Below, piece by piece: positions 49,164 through 62,160 of a stretch of DNA of 64,000 nt (the first letter of the stretch is position 1; each line of letters opens with the position of its first letter). Both the position numbers and the translations under genes were made by a program. The notes under the pieces were generated by a model. That model was given only the letters and a program-made list of their open reading frames with translations, searched no databases and had not been told where the DNA came from. Origin of the DNA: Hysterangium stoloniferum (taxonomy: Eukaryota; Basidiomycota; Agaricomycetes; Hysterangiales; Hysterangiaceae); assembly GCA_015178975.1 (NCBI GenBank), contig WHVD01000011.1, positions 248,001 through 312,000 on the forward strand. The letters run 5' to 3'.

Positions 49164-52100
49164 ATGTCTTTCTCTGGCAATCCTCTAGGACAGGGTTCTC
49201 GTATCGATAGACACACGTTTATGAATAACAAACAGTCCCGTCAAGAATATTCTCCAGAAGACACATTAAGCACTTCCCCCAGACGCGCTCCTATCCCCGT
49301 GTCATACGCGTACGGGTATGTGCATCTGTTTGAACATATTGTTCTGTGACACCTGACACAAACGGTAGAGCACCGACATTGACCAAGCATTCTCCAACCC
49401 AAACATCACCTAACCGCGGTCCTTCTCCTACACGCTCCACTTCCTCCAGCTTACGCAACCACACAGCGCGTTCTACTCTGACACACGCTATTGATCAGGA
49501 GGAAGAAGTCGGATCGAATATATCACACGCATCTGCATCAACTCGAGGTCAAGAACCAGGTACAGTTCGTTACGCTCGCCTGAAACAACGCAACCAAGCT
49601 TTAGGCCCGTCGAATATTCACCAAACAACCCCCGGCATTATTCTCTCACCGCCAGACGGTACTAGTCTCCGAGACACTTCGGTTAACGTTGCTACCGCCT
49701 TCCATCAAGCAGCCTCGAACGCGATGCCTTCCATGTCAGGAAATTATGAGAAGCCCATTTCGAATCGACGTATTGCAGCTCCGCCATCCAAGTCCCGAAA
49801 GCCCAATTCAAATGCATTAACGGGTTCGATAGCCCGAGATGAGTCTTTTGACCACAGAAGTCGAGCCAAAAGTCCTCTGCTCGATACCATTGGAAGTGCC
49901 GCCCAGACCATAGCTCGCGCACTCTCCCCCCCAACCTCTTATTTCTTGCGAGAATCCGAACCACAGGCTGAGGCTCATTATCAACCGCTTCGAATGGAAG
50001 AACCCCCACCAAAGTCAATCAGCCAACAAGATACCAAAGCCAGTACAGTTCCAAGTAACGACAGTTACGACTACGAAGCAGAAGAGAGGCTGATTCGTGG
50101 GGCAGATGTTTCGACATCGAGTGCAGGAAGCCGCGCCAATCACCAGAAGAAAAAGAGCAGTGGCGCATCGACTTCAGCAAGGCTATCGCTGGATAATAAG
50201 GCATACCGACCCCCAAGTGACGAGGAAGAGGATGATGACGACTTTAAAGATGATAGTGGTCATAGAAGACGAAAGGGGAAGAAGAAAGACGAGGGGAAGT
50301 CTGTAACAGCTCTTCCGACTATAGGATATGACAAGAAGAGGAAGAAGAAAAAGCGTGGCGCTCAGAACGAGGATGATGAAAGCGCCAGTGCAGGAGAACA
50401 AGTTTGTCTTTTATGTTATGGAAATATAATCTATACTCACTTTATATGGTTAGGGTCCTGTCGAAGAACGCGGAGCAGGCTCGCGGCAGACGTCCCAACC
50501 TCTATCACGGGCAGGATCAATACCACGCGATTCTGTTCCACCATCACATCCCGCGCATTTCCTGCCCGTGGAGCCTTCAGTCCCTGAAGTACCCGAGACA
50601 GAAGCAGAGGGGCATGATGCTGATATGAGTCATGGTTTCGATCCACCACTAGTACGACGAAGGCGTGCGGGATCGGGGGAGCACCGTGCGGCATCCAGGG
50701 AGCGTGGTAGATCTCTGCGGCCACAACCAGGCAGTTCTCGTGCATCGGAGCAGCGCACGCCTCCAACTGATGGCGCATTAAGCCAAATGGAAGCACAGCA
50801 GCCTAATTCAACGTCGAGACCACAATCAACTACTGGAATAGGTGGCTTCCTTGGAAGAATCGTGCATGTATGTTTTACAGCTGTTCTTCGGAGGATTGTT
50901 CAGATCATCGTTCTGGTATTCTTTCTGTTTTGGGCAGTCATTGGTGGTATCCTCAATGTGGCCATGATAACACCTTCCCGCTGGATTGTTTCGACCACAC
51001 GGAATGCGAGACGTGATCTACCATGGATTAGGATTGCTACATTCATCCTTTCGTCCGCGATCATGATAGTCACGGCTGCTGCTCTTTATCCCTCTTCTGA
51101 TTCCATTGGTTCCTTGATAAACGACCTCTTCTTAAATACCATGTCAAAATTCCCACGGAGCGTGCCGTCCTATCATGCTCCCGGAATTCCGCCAGAATCT
51201 GTACAGGACCTCATTGTTCGCCTTACTCGAGTCGAAACTGCACTGGCTGACTTTGCGTCTACGTCATCGTCCAAACAACAACAGGCAGAGCGACAAGCAC
51301 AACGTGCAGTAGATCAATTACATACACGACTCGAGTCTGAATCTCAGCGTGCACGCGAAGCGGAAGAACGGTATCGCACTGCCACGGCTCAAGGGCTAGC
51401 TGGACTTCGTAACGAATTAGAAAGCCTGCAGGCAGAATGGGAGCGTACACGTTCATCTGCGACAGAGGAAGAAATACGCGAGCTGAAAGAACGGATTGGC
51501 ATGATAGAGGGAGGTGTCAAGGACGCCATCGAACTTGGGAAGAGGGTGGAGAAAGGAATGACAGCAGGCGGTCGAACGAAGTGGCATAGCGGGGAAGGGT
51601 TAACAGTTCGCAGTAGTGACGGACAGGACGTTAGCGATATTATCGGGTCCATGGTCGACCGTGCCATGTCGCGTTTCTACAAAGATGGACTGGCGAAGCC
51701 CGACTTCGCACTATACTCGGCCGGTGGACGAGTCATACCTCAATTGACAAGCGACACCTACGAGATCAAGCCGAAATCGTGGGGGCGATACTTAGTTGGT
51801 TCAGTAACAGGGAGCGGTTATGCCCTAGGACGACCACCTGTAACTGCTCTGCACCATGATGTCCATGTCGGAAATTGTTGGCCATTCGCCGGAACGCGCG
51901 GCCAACTCGGCGTGCTATTGGCTCGGAATGCCTTCATTTCGGAGGTCACTATTGAGCATGCACCGAAAGATGTTGCATATGACCTTCGTGCCGCACCGCG
52001 AGAAATGGAACTATGGGGCCTCGTTCAAGGGACTGACAATGTCGCCAAGGTCCGGGGGTACCAGGCTAATATGAAGCGGCACAGGGAGGAAATCGTCAAA

Positions 52101-52403
52101 CAGGCAGAAGCAGAGGGTGTGCAGCCACCGCCAGATGACGATGCCTACCCTTCTTCATTACCGCGGTCAGCGTACTACCTTCGACTTGCACGATTTACAT
52201 ACGATGCTCGTGCGTCGGACCATCTTCAGACGTTTAGCGTACCAAAGGAGATTCAGGATATAGGCGCGGATTTCGGCATCGTGGTTCTCATCGTCAAGAG
52301 CAATTGGGGTGACAATGACTTCACTTGTCTGTATCGCATGCGGGTACATGGGACAGACAAGGACAGCAGGCCATTTGCGCTACCAGAACCGGATTTATCA
52401 TAA
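49164..52403 (+). CDS. SUN-domain nuclear envelope protein
   Basis: Inner nuclear membrane half of the LINC bridge, linking chromatin or spindle pole body to cytoplasmic KASH proteins. Three exons (49164-49315, 49369-50401, 50454-52403) give 1044 residues. The first 500 residues are Ser/Pro-rich nucleoplasmic sequence with acidic and KKRKKKKRG patches. Hydrophobic segments follow at IIVLVFFLFWAVIGGIL and IATFILSSAIMIVTAAAL. A coiled coil of about 120 residues rich in Glu, Gln and Arg comes next. The C-terminal SUN domain includes PDFALYSAGGRVIPQLTS, TALHHDVHVGNCWPFAG, GQLGVLLARNAFISEVTIEH and a closing CLYRMRVHG strand. It ends convergent with LON. Confidence 0.93.
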
Positions 52404-52805
52404 CATGACTCACTCTCGTTTTTTTCTTTTTCTTTTCTTGACCTCCCTTTCATTTGGTACATCTAATTCTATCCTCTTACGCTTTCATTATGTTGCTCTG
52501 TTCTCATTTCCTGCACTTATGGCTTTTCATATCACTTGGGACCCCCTCAAATACGATGTACGATATAGTGCTATGTGGGATGGACATACAACGAGTAATA
52601 CTAGAAACAATTCAATCATCAAATTTTCAAAATTGCCGCTTGCGTTTCGTTTCCATGTACATCTAAGGAATGACAATACATATGATACACCATGTTCTTG
52701 TGTGAGCGGGGATAAGTACTATGTAAAATACAATGCAGAATTCGAAATAACATCTAAGTAGATATGGTGCGAAAAAGCAGTACCGATGCCGTTGGGTATG
52801 TCTAA
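52404..52805. other. convergent intergenic region SUN gene / LON
   Basis: Two 3' untranslated regions facing each other. No coding sequence recognised; short plus-strand frames here have no similarity. Confidence 0.4.
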
Positions 52806-55800
52806 TCACTGGTTTGCCTGCTCAATAGGTAAGGTCTGCTTCAGTCGCTCGTGGAGCGATTGACTACGGAAAACCTCATGCAACACTTCACGGACGTCCT
52901 CAACATACACGAATCGAATACCCGTCTTTACACTCTCTGGTACATTTTCCTCGATATCAGCCCGATTTGCGCCGGGTGCGATTATAGTTTTGATGCCTGC
53001 GCGATGTGCAGCAAGAATCTTTTCCTTCAGTCCGCCAACGGGCAGAACCTGTCCAACAAGTGATATCTCGCCTGTCATGGCTAACACTGGGTTCAAAACC
53101 GATCCCAGTGTCGGAAAATTGTTGTCACGGACTCACCAACATCAGGGTCGATCCTTGTATTCGTCAAAAGCGAGACAAAGGCAGACAAGATGGCAGTCCC
53201 GGCGCTTGGACCTTCCTTTCCAATACTTCCCTCCGGCATATGTACATGCACGTCCCGTTCATTCAGCCACTGCTCTGAGGGATCCTTGGTGATACCAAGC
53301 TCGAATGCGTGGCCCTTCACCCAGCTGAGTCCGATTTGTGCGCTCTCACGGATTACCTCTCCAAGTTTACCAGTCAACTGCAAATTGCCCTTGCCTGGCA
53401 TGCTCTGGAAAATACATATTAGATGTTAGATGTGCAAGGTGCGCAAATGCTCTACTCGCACCATAGCTTCGACAGGCATCACTGCTCCAGATCCATTACC
53501 CAAATATCCAAGACCGGTGCTCACACCTGGTGGTGGAGATTTCACATACATCCGATCTTTGTGATATACTGGAGGTCCGACGTATTCTTTCAAATTGCCT
53601 GAGTTGATACGTACGTGCACCGAAGACGGAACATCAAATGGCTTTCGTTGTTCTGTTGTTACATGTGTGCGTTCCTCCTTCTTGGGGTTCTTTGAGCCGA
53701 CGGTGTCCGATACAGACGGAGCCGGTTCCATACTCTCGACGGTTTTAGAGGCCTGATCCGGGACGGGCTCTTCAGGAAAAGCATCTTCCCCAAGATCCTG
53801 CACGATTTTTAAGGCAGCTTTGCGATAGATCTGTGCAGGACACACATCAACATATAAGTTATCGAGAATAGGAGACCACATACCTTGTCAATATGTTTCT
53901 TGAGATTGCGAACACCGCTCTCTCGACAGTAGTATTTGATAAGAGTGTCGACAGCATCAGGTTCTAGTATGACGTCCGCATTCTTGAGTCCCGAAGCTTC
54001 TCTAGCTTGTGGCCCGAGGTACTTATCCGCAATAACAGACTTCTCCTCCGAGACGTAACCACTAACTTCCAAGACCTCCATGCGATCAAGCAATGGCGCA
54101 GGAATAGTGTCGGCCACGTTTGCTAAATGTACTCATGTCAGGGGATAGTTTCAAATTGGTTGGATTGTCAGACATACCTGTACAGACAAAGAGCACACGA
54201 GACAGATCGACCGGGACGTCCATGCTACTCAAACAGTCAAAGACGCCCTCGTAGTGAATATATATATACGCACTAATGATCCAAGAAAGCATTGTTCTGT
54301 TCAGGATCCAACATTTCCAACAGAGCACTCGCAGGGTCGCCGTTGATACCTCTTCCGATCTTATCTACTTCGTCGATCAATACAAGCGGGTTTTCTGTCC
54401 CGACTCTTTTCAAAGCCTGAATGATCTTACTCGGCAATGCGCTGTGAAGGTAAGATGCTATATTAACAACAGGACTCTGGCGCAAATAAAAACAGAATTC
54501 ATACCCGACATATGTCCTCCGATGCCCCTTGATTTCCGCAACGTCCGTCAAACCACCCACCGAGAAACGAAAGAACTGCCGATTTAATGCCCGAGCAATC
54601 GACTTGCCTATGCTTGTCTTCCCAACACCCGGTGGCCCAACAAAACAAATAATCTTGCCCTCTACAGTACCACGTAGTTTGCCAACAGCGAGGAACTCCA
54701 ATATGCGATCTTTAACATCCTTGAGACCGTAATGATCCTCATCAAGAACTTCCTTTGCATGTGCGATCGAGTAATTTTCAGGCGAGTGTTGACCCCATGG
54801 TATCTACTAGCATATGAGGGAGTGACATTGATAAGTGCGTGCAATTACGTACCTGTGTAAGCCAATCGAGGTAATTCCGTGTCACATTCGCCTCGCTCGC
54901 AGCAGGCTCAAGATGCATGAGCTTATTGAGTTCCTCATCAAAAACCTTCCGAACGCCTTCCGGCATCTTAAGGCTTGCAGCACGTTCCTTAAACTTCTCG
55001 ATAAGTTTGTCCTTTCCATCGCTTTCCATTCCAAGTTCCTTCTTAATACCTTTCAGTTGCTCCATGAGGTAATATTCACGTTGTCGCTTAGCAATCTTGG
55101 AGTCTACATCGCGTGAAATCTTGCTTTGAAGTTGGGCGTTGATTAGCTCCTTCTTGAGCACAAGTAAGGCTTTGCGCAGACGATCCTCGATAACAAGACT
55201 TTCCAGAACATCCTGTAACTCTCCAACCTCTCCAGCAGAGACAGCAGCAGCAAAGTCGGCAAGTTTGTCTGGCTCGTCAAATACATTTGTTGAAACTTGA
55301 CTGATGGAGAAGTTGGTGATCTGATCTCGGAATAGCGGATTGAGTTGGGCGATGTCTTTGAAGACAGATACAATCTCCGACATGATAGCTCGCACATATT
55401 GGTCGTCTTTGTTGTACGGCAAAGGGACGAGGTTCTCAACATTTACAATGGAGATTGCGTAATTATGTAGGAAGGAGGTTTGCAACGGGGCTGCGTGGCA
55501 TGAAAAGCGTCAAACATCGACGAAAGTATTACGCAGGAGACCACTCACAGGGTATGTTGGGTTGAGCTGCGGGGCTGGGTGGCGGGGAATCAGCCGGTTT
55601 GGTCACCTGGGACTCAGATTCTTCAGCTGGTGGCGAAGGAGAAGGTGGGGCAGCTTCAGCTTCAGTTGTAACCTGCTCTACTGTAGCGGTAGCGGGTGCT
55701 TCCCCGCTGGTCACGAGGCTCGTCAGCTGAATCCGTCGATGAGGATATAGAACAGCAGTGAGACCGTCATCCTTGCCTTCCTCACCTTCCTTAGCGGCCC

Positions 55801-56566
55801 CTCCCGTTGCAGAGAAGATGCTTGTGATTTGTGCAAAAACACCGACGTTGTGAACAGAGTTGATGTCGGTAATTATATCGCTGTCTGTATTTTCGTCCTT
55901 GAGAAGGAATGCACCGAGATACGGCTGACCTCGTTTCATCATCTCCTTGATCGCTGCAACTACGGCAGGGTTTCGAATGACGACAGCTTTATAAAAACCT
56001 GGGAATAGAGGACGGCGGGCAATGGGGAGAGCTAAAACCTGTGGGTACTGCTCCGGGACGCTCTGTTTGGTAATTGCAGACGTTGCTGGCGGTGGATCTC
56101 GATGTGGAGGAGGGGGAGAAGAAGACGAGGAAGAGTTTTCATCGTTTCCACCACTTCCACCGACAGATGAAGAAGCAGACGACGTTGATGAGGCTGGCTC
56201 ATCGCTATCTTCTCCGAGCTGCACTTCCGAGCCAAAGTCTGCGTCATCCGTATTTTTTATATCTGCTGCATCCTGTGGTACTGCAAGGGTCCCTTCTATA
56301 TCAGGTTTATCTGATTTGGATGCCTTACCATTCTGTCGGCCGTTTATCCATCGCGGCGAACGTAATGAGCGCGAAGGACGAGGATACTCTCGCGGAGTGG
56401 CAAAAGCAAATGACCTCCGACAAGTATATTGAGATTCCAGAACATATCTAGGACATTTGGAAGGGCCAGGATCGGTTATGTGGGGCCCAGCTAGGTGATT
56501 TCTTGTGGTGGGACACACATGCAGCCTCTTACCCAACAAAGACCGCGAATTCCACATGATATTCAT
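52806..56566 (-). CDS. PIM1: mitochondrial Lon protease
   Basis: ATP-dependent serine protease of the mitochondrial matrix that degrades damaged proteins and helps maintain mtDNA. Nine exons: 55549-56566, 54853-55490, 54505-54803, 54274-54441, 54178-54224, 53884-54122, 53462-53830, 53137-53404, 52806-53080. They give 1106 residues. The N-terminus [17 protein letters not shown] is a likely presequence; an in-frame ATG at 56662 would add 32 residues. A Ser/Pro-rich acidic linker comes next, then the Lon N domain. The ATPase has Walker [16 protein letters not shown] and Walker [12 protein letters not shown]. The protease has the catalytic Ser in [11 protein letters not shown] and Lys in [13 protein letters not shown] charged insertion typical of mitochondrial Lon lies between ATPase and protease ([14 protein letters not shown]). 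Confidence 0.96.
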
Positions 56567-56836
56567 GGGGAAGTGCGAGACAGTGCTTGCTTGATTATCC
56601 GCGTCTTCAGAAGAAAAAAATTGATGGATTATTGACGAAGGAATGATCAAGGTGGGACGCACATACGCGTGCAGTGGTCACGTTCTGCTTGCATAAGCCG
56701 TGGGTTTTCTTAACACATCGAGATAGCACACATGATCTAAAAGTAGCCCCGGACATGACAATGTATTCTCTCTGTGCCGTCGATATAACTTTGCTAGAAT
56801 TAAAAACCTATCCAAACAACACCGTGACATCTTGAC

Positions 56837-58632
56837 TCAAAGCTCCGCCATTTTGTCTGTTGCCTTCAACGTCCGTGTTAGCAAGTGTCCTGTAGTTTTG
56901 TCACTTTACTACACTACTCACCATAACTAGCTGCCTTCGAATCCCAGGTTCTGCTGCAGAATGACCTGCATCCGGGACAATATTGAGCTCTATTTCTGGC
57001 CATGCCTTCTTAAGGTCGTATGCAGCCATTGCCTGGAAAGCCACTTAGACCCTTGATACGAAGCAAAATACCACGAGACATACACCACAAATCACGTCGT
57101 ATCTTTTTAAATCAGGAGTGGTAGCAAGACACAGTTCATGCACCGCTGATCACTCACCTTCCTTGGACAACAATAGTAGGAATATGTCGACTGCGGCGGA
57201 GGGATGTTCAAATCCTTGATGATTTCTCCATAAAATATTTCATATGCTCACATTTTATCGATCTCTTGTTTCTCTAGGATTTGCCCATCACGAATCCACC
57301 CCTGCTTGGCGTGATCAGACATTGCATTATCTCTATTTTCTATTTACCTTGTGGAAGAAATAATGGGTTTCCATATATGCGGAAGTGCTAAAAACAATCT
57401 TAACACACTCGACAAGACTAATGGTCATGTTATACTTTGCGTGCTCCGAGTTATCTTGATCGATAGCTGCGTGTACGGCTGCCTGGTCAACTTGTAGCTG
57501 GCAAGTTGATGCTCTCCAGATTTTAAGACCCGACGTACATGTCAAGATAGACGTATCGGACTCACTCCCATTTGGCCCAGGATTTGGCAGCTTCCGTCCT
57601 TGTTTGCTGGTTCGGTGAGCTCATTCGAGAATGATACGCACGAATCAAGTCATCCCGTTCCTTTTCTGGAATATGACCGACAAATTTCTCCCTGAGCATG
57701 AATATAAATTGGCATTACTATTTTCGAGTGACTGCAGCAACGGGGCTCACCAAGCTTCAGGGAAAAGGAGAGATGTCCCCTTCTGATAGAAGAAATCAAG
57801 CTCTACTTTACGAAGCGTAAATATTCCTCTTAATGGAAGCATTATTATATGTCCGCGTGAATGTTTAATGGGGAGCTGGTGCTTGCCTTAATATCAATCC
57901 CAAAACACGGCCAGGATGAGTCTATGGAACAATGTAGCTTGAAAATCAGAGGGCGGGTAAGAAATACCTGAGCATATATCAATGCCAAAGTAGATCCCTA
58001 AAAGGATGCTTAAAGATGAGACTAATGCATGACACGAATCTTTTGCGACTCGCCCATGAACCGCCAAAAACATGCCACTTATCGATGTTAAGGTGTTCTC
58101 GTAGACATTCGATATCATTTACAAGATCCCACGTAGTGTTTTCTTCCAGACATAGACGTCTTCGAAATTTCACAGTGAGGCCTGATCATTAAGGAGCAAA
58201 AGGATAAGATGTCGCTCACGGTGTCGATTTACCTGCCCCCCTTTGATCAAACAAGATGATCTGCAGGTCGAAAAGACTCAAAGGTCAGCTGGTGAGGGAG
58301 TGACGGAAATATAACTAGGGCACAGACATTGTATTTCTCTGGATTGAAAAATCCCCTGCCATTGGGACGGCTGCCACTACCGGGGCCACCATGTAGAAAT
58401 ACAACTGTCGGTAAGTCGCCTGTCAGCATCCATACTTGAAGACGGTTTCAGAAAAAAAGGGAAGTATACTTGGTTTTCCGTCCTTATTTCCACTCAATTC
58501 GTAACTGATCATGCAAGGCAACATACGGTTCAGCGTACAATAGTACTGGCAGTCAAATAACACCTACTAAAGAGAATGAATATCAGATACCTTCAACATG
58601 CCACAGTGATACGCTTCGATATTTGGATACAT
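56837..58632 (-). CDS. prolyl aminopeptidase, copy 2
   Basis: Paralogue of the gene at 47049-48791. The sixteen exons reconstruct to 316 residues starting MYPNIEAYHCGMLKV and ending ATDKMAEL, with every intron at the same place as in copy 1. The active site is complete: [47 protein letters not shown] and IVPDAGHSAAEPG. The region between KWE and HYF (about residues 199-233), part of the cap domain, shows almost no similarity to copy 1 and may alter substrate choice. Two introns begin with GC: at 58053 (TGG then GCGAGT) and at 57886 (AAG then GCAAGC). Copy 1 has GT at the first of these. Splicing around 57480-57600 is the least certain part. Confidence 0.88.
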
Positions 58633-59120
58633 GGCACAGAGTAAGCTGTATTAGGTAGCGTGGGGAAGCCAGTGTTCGTAGAGGAAGATAACACACTACT
58701 GATGATTAAAGTAAGCTAAGGCAGTAGAGCAGTGTTGCATTGTAGCTTTATAATTAAACTGACTTATCTCCTCTATACGAAGAATCACCTGATGGGGTAT
58801 GTGGCTACTAATAGAGGATTCAAAACCAAGACATATATTTTCCGTCATACATCAATTATTCAATGCAAGCCGAGGCATTCTGAAATATGCATAGGTGTGG
58901 GGATATCAGGGGTATCTTTCAACCAAAAAACAACTGATATATTACATACATACGTGAAGCAGTAAAAGTTGACCATGTCATGGACTACTCGTCCGTATAT
59001 GTAACAACCCAGCAAGAAAAAGGCATAAGCACGCTCGGCTTTGCCTTCATGTATCATAACCATACCGCATGACATACACAGTAAACATACACCCACCCGT
59101 CCTTTCGATAAGGATCGCCC
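58633..59120. other. spacer upstream of prolyl aminopeptidase copy 2
   Basis: Presumed promoter of the minus-strand peptidase and 3' flank of the zinc-finger gene. AT-rich, nothing else recognised. Confidence 0.4.
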
Positions 59121-61479
59121 TTATGGCTCCTCGGATTCATAAGACTCGTCGGATTCAGAAACGCTTTCCGTAATGGGCGGCTCTTGAGTGACTGCTTGTT
59201 TTGGAGGACGACCCCGTGGCTTTTTAGGTGTGTATGCAGCAGACAATACTGCTGGATTGTCCGAGGCTGGTCTTTCAGGTTTATAATATGACCGGGAACT
59301 AAAATCAATGTTGATGGAGGTTGATCGCACAGTAGAAGAAGCTGCTTACGGCTCATTATTACTGGCTTCTGCTGGATCGTCCGAGGCTGGTTTTTCAGGT
59401 TTATAATATGACCGGGAACTAAAATCAATGTTGATGGAGGTTGATCGCACAGTAGAAGAAGCTGCTAACGGCTCATTATTACTGGCTTGCAATTCGGTCT
59501 GCTCTTCGGGAATTTGACGATAGTATTGACCCCGGGGCATTGCTGGAAGACCATGATCGGGAGTAGAACCGTTAGGAACATGACCATCTTCGCTATCAGC
59601 AGGCAAGTGCTTCACCCCATTGCGTAGGCTTGGAAGAGGTCTAAAAGGACAATTAGAACATCTAGTCAGCTTACTTGTCATGGATTTCAAGTAACATGTA
59701 CTTACTCTTTCTCAAACTTTTGAATACATCTTCCAATATGGCTTTGCCATGGCGCTGCGCAATACGTTGAATTGGGACGTAATTTAACCCACCTTTTGCA
59801 CAGACTGCAAAGAATACGGTCCTGGAGTAGACATTGTAAATATTCAATTATGTAGGATCCACACACGCTTACTGGCTCGACAGTATCTGTATATGGATCG
59901 GCTTCTAAAACGGCTCGACGTTGTTCCGCATCCATCAGACGAGCTCGACGTGCACCCTTAGGCGTGGATCCAGACCCTCGTATCCTTTTCTTCTTCGGAG
60001 GCTCATCAACTATGGACGGCCCTGATTGAATGGTCGGAGGCAGGGCAACCATGTTAAGTTGCAATGATGGGTGCATGTTGGGGGGAGGAACAGCAGGATC
60101 CATTTTGCTGACGTGTGGAAATGTCGTGGAGGCAACATCCTCATGCTCATTTTGCTGGGAGCCATCCCCTCTCTCTGTTTCTGTCGTATCCGCTATATCA
60201 CCCTCTACGTCTTGCACCTTAATGGGCGTGGAAGGTGCGGGCACAGTGACAGATGATTGGCTTCTCGAACGGTTGGGATTGAGGCGGGCTTTGCCACTGC
60301 GGAGTTATCAGTTCGGAAGGTAACAACTAAGACTACATGGTCGGTACTGACCAGCAAGCTTTATGGCACGTCCAAGGGATGGAACAGTACCGTGAATTAT
60401 TTCTCAGCTTGATCCATTTGTGGCAAGACGCACAGAGTACACGATACTGTGTAATATTGATTTTCATTAAGTCATTTTTTGTTAAATTTGTCGTGTAACT
60501 CACAGGCTCAACATCGGCAACCTGAGGGTCCTCGCGGAAGTCCTGAATACGCTCTGACTCAGTACGATGCGGTCGACGCTGCCTAGCCCCTTTACTCGAA
60601 TAGTTATTTATCGTGGTGCTTGGTGTAGCTGACGGATAAGATGGATATCGTTCATGTGTCAACTCTTTCACGTTTTCCGGTTTCGGTGACTGGGGAATAT
60701 CGTTTAGGTAAGAACCTGATTCACCCCGAGTAAGGGACATCTGTGCGGTCTCAAAGGTAAGGGTTGAATCTCGTGCAGCTGGAGGAGAAGCTGCTTCATT
60801 TGTTCCGTTCGTTCCGCCTTCGTTGGGGTTCTGAGAAGCTATGAAGGAAAAAGGCGAACTTGCTAGAAAATTTTCAGGGAAAATCTCAGCAGCAGCTTGA
60901 ATGATATCCTGTATAGATCTGAGAGAAGATTGGTTATTCCTCGGTGATAACAAACTAAGGCCTATCCTCACGTCATCCCCCTGGATTTGGAATGTTCACA
61001 TATACGAAGATGTGTCATCCATGGCTAGATGATATGTATATAGTTATATGCTATGAAGTAATAGTGTGACGACAAACCCCCAAACTATATCCGCTTTCGT
61101 CGCGTAGGGAAACCCATGATGAACATCCGCAGAGAAATCTTCCCTCCTGGAGCTCAGGATGGCCTTCGTGTGGACTCTGGAGCCTACGCTTGCTCGGGAA
61201 CGGACTACAATTTGTGTCGTCGCAACACTGGACTTTCCGCTTGTTTGTGCTATTTGTTTGTAGACGATTAAACGTTTCTATGCTGGTGCTTGAAGTAAGC
61301 ATTGACGTGCCTTGGACCAGCGACCAACGCGCTATCTTCAAAATCCGAATAAGACTGGAGCTGCTGAGGCGGCAGACTGATTGCGCCACACAAAGGTCGA
61401 TGCCAAGTTCAGCAATAGCACAGAAGTTCGGCAAAGATGCTTACTCCACATCCATTTGCGTGTCCTGTGTGGCAGGCAT
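59121..61479 (-). CDS. protein with three C2HC-like fingers and an AT-hook
   Basis: Not a family that I can name; probably a nuclear DNA- or protein-binding factor. Likely exons: 61445-61479, 61078-61363, 60972-61024, 60504-60918, 60352-60446, 59873-60296, 59706-59821, 59350-59640, 59121-59298, giving about 630 residues. Three copies of one motif occur: CGCSSWVSLRDESGYSLGPW, CASCHKWIKLRNNSRYCSIP and CSLCKRWVKLRPNSTYCAAP. Each carries a Cys pair, Trp, Leu, Tyr, Pro-Trp, and in each case His then Cys follow. In copies two and three an intron falls at the same spot just before the finger, after Glu-Pro. The C-terminus has the AT-hook KKPRGRPPK and an acidic end. The 5' end is uncertain: the exon-2 acceptor was chosen for frame. 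The 59299-59349 intron is a prediction; without it the frame stops at 59346. Confidence 0.6.
59252..59488 (-). repeat. 120-base tandem duplication inside a coding region
   Basis: The 60 bases at 59281-59340 recur identically at 59401-59460, a period of exactly 120 bases (40 codons). Similarity extends a further 28 bases on either side with only three substitutions: one at 59347 versus 59467 and two near 59258 and 59272. The near identity indicates a recent event. Each copy contains a potential 51-base intron with flanking exon. Confidence 0.95.
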
Positions 61480-62160
61480 GGCCTGGAATAGATTCGAGGA
61501 TGTACGAGGTCAGAACGAAACGTGCGACCACCTAGTGCAGAGGTAAAAATAAAGTTGCGAGGAAATAAATTACAAACATGTCCAATCCCGTGACTTCTTT
61601 TATATTACTAAAACAAAAAACATATCGATATACAGCGGTACAAGAAGAGACAAGAAGAATATAAAACAATCAATTGCGCTTCTGTTTTTATCATTAAGCG
61701 TGCACTAGGTATTTAAACAACTTTCTTTTCCCGACTAAGACTGTCAGCTGCCCATTCCAGTGTTGACGTTTATCTTGGTCACGTGGTTCAAAATTTGAAT
61801 GTGCCTCCGAGGTGTGGAACGAGAGCAGCGAAGTCAAGAAGAGACTAGGAGTTACCTATGTGAGAACGACGGCACAGATTATGACAGAAGGAGTCGTCAC
61901 TACATGTGATCAGAATGGTAGCCCTTCAGTTTGATCCATATGAGTTTATGTGATGTGGGATATGGGTAGTCGAGGGCAAAGTGACAATGAATATGCTGTT
62001 GCTTTTTGGAGTTTTTGTATTCGTAAGATAGGGGGAAAATATGAGATGTTATCGAAAGCCCTGGCCGCAGGCTCCCTGATATTTCCTGGAGGTCCCATTT
62101 ACCAGTCCCAGGGATCAGGCTCACCGTGGTCATAATCCCAAATTAGAAGAATTTCACTAA
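61480..62160. other. divergent intergenic region
   Basis: Between the minus-strand zinc-finger gene and plus-strand SGD1; presumed promoters of both. Short open frames near 61900-62135 exist on both strands without similarity. Confidence 0.4.

Noticed and set aside
49692-52349. Long minus-strand frames opposite the SUN-domain gene
   Set aside because: They are antisense shadows of a well-supported protein.
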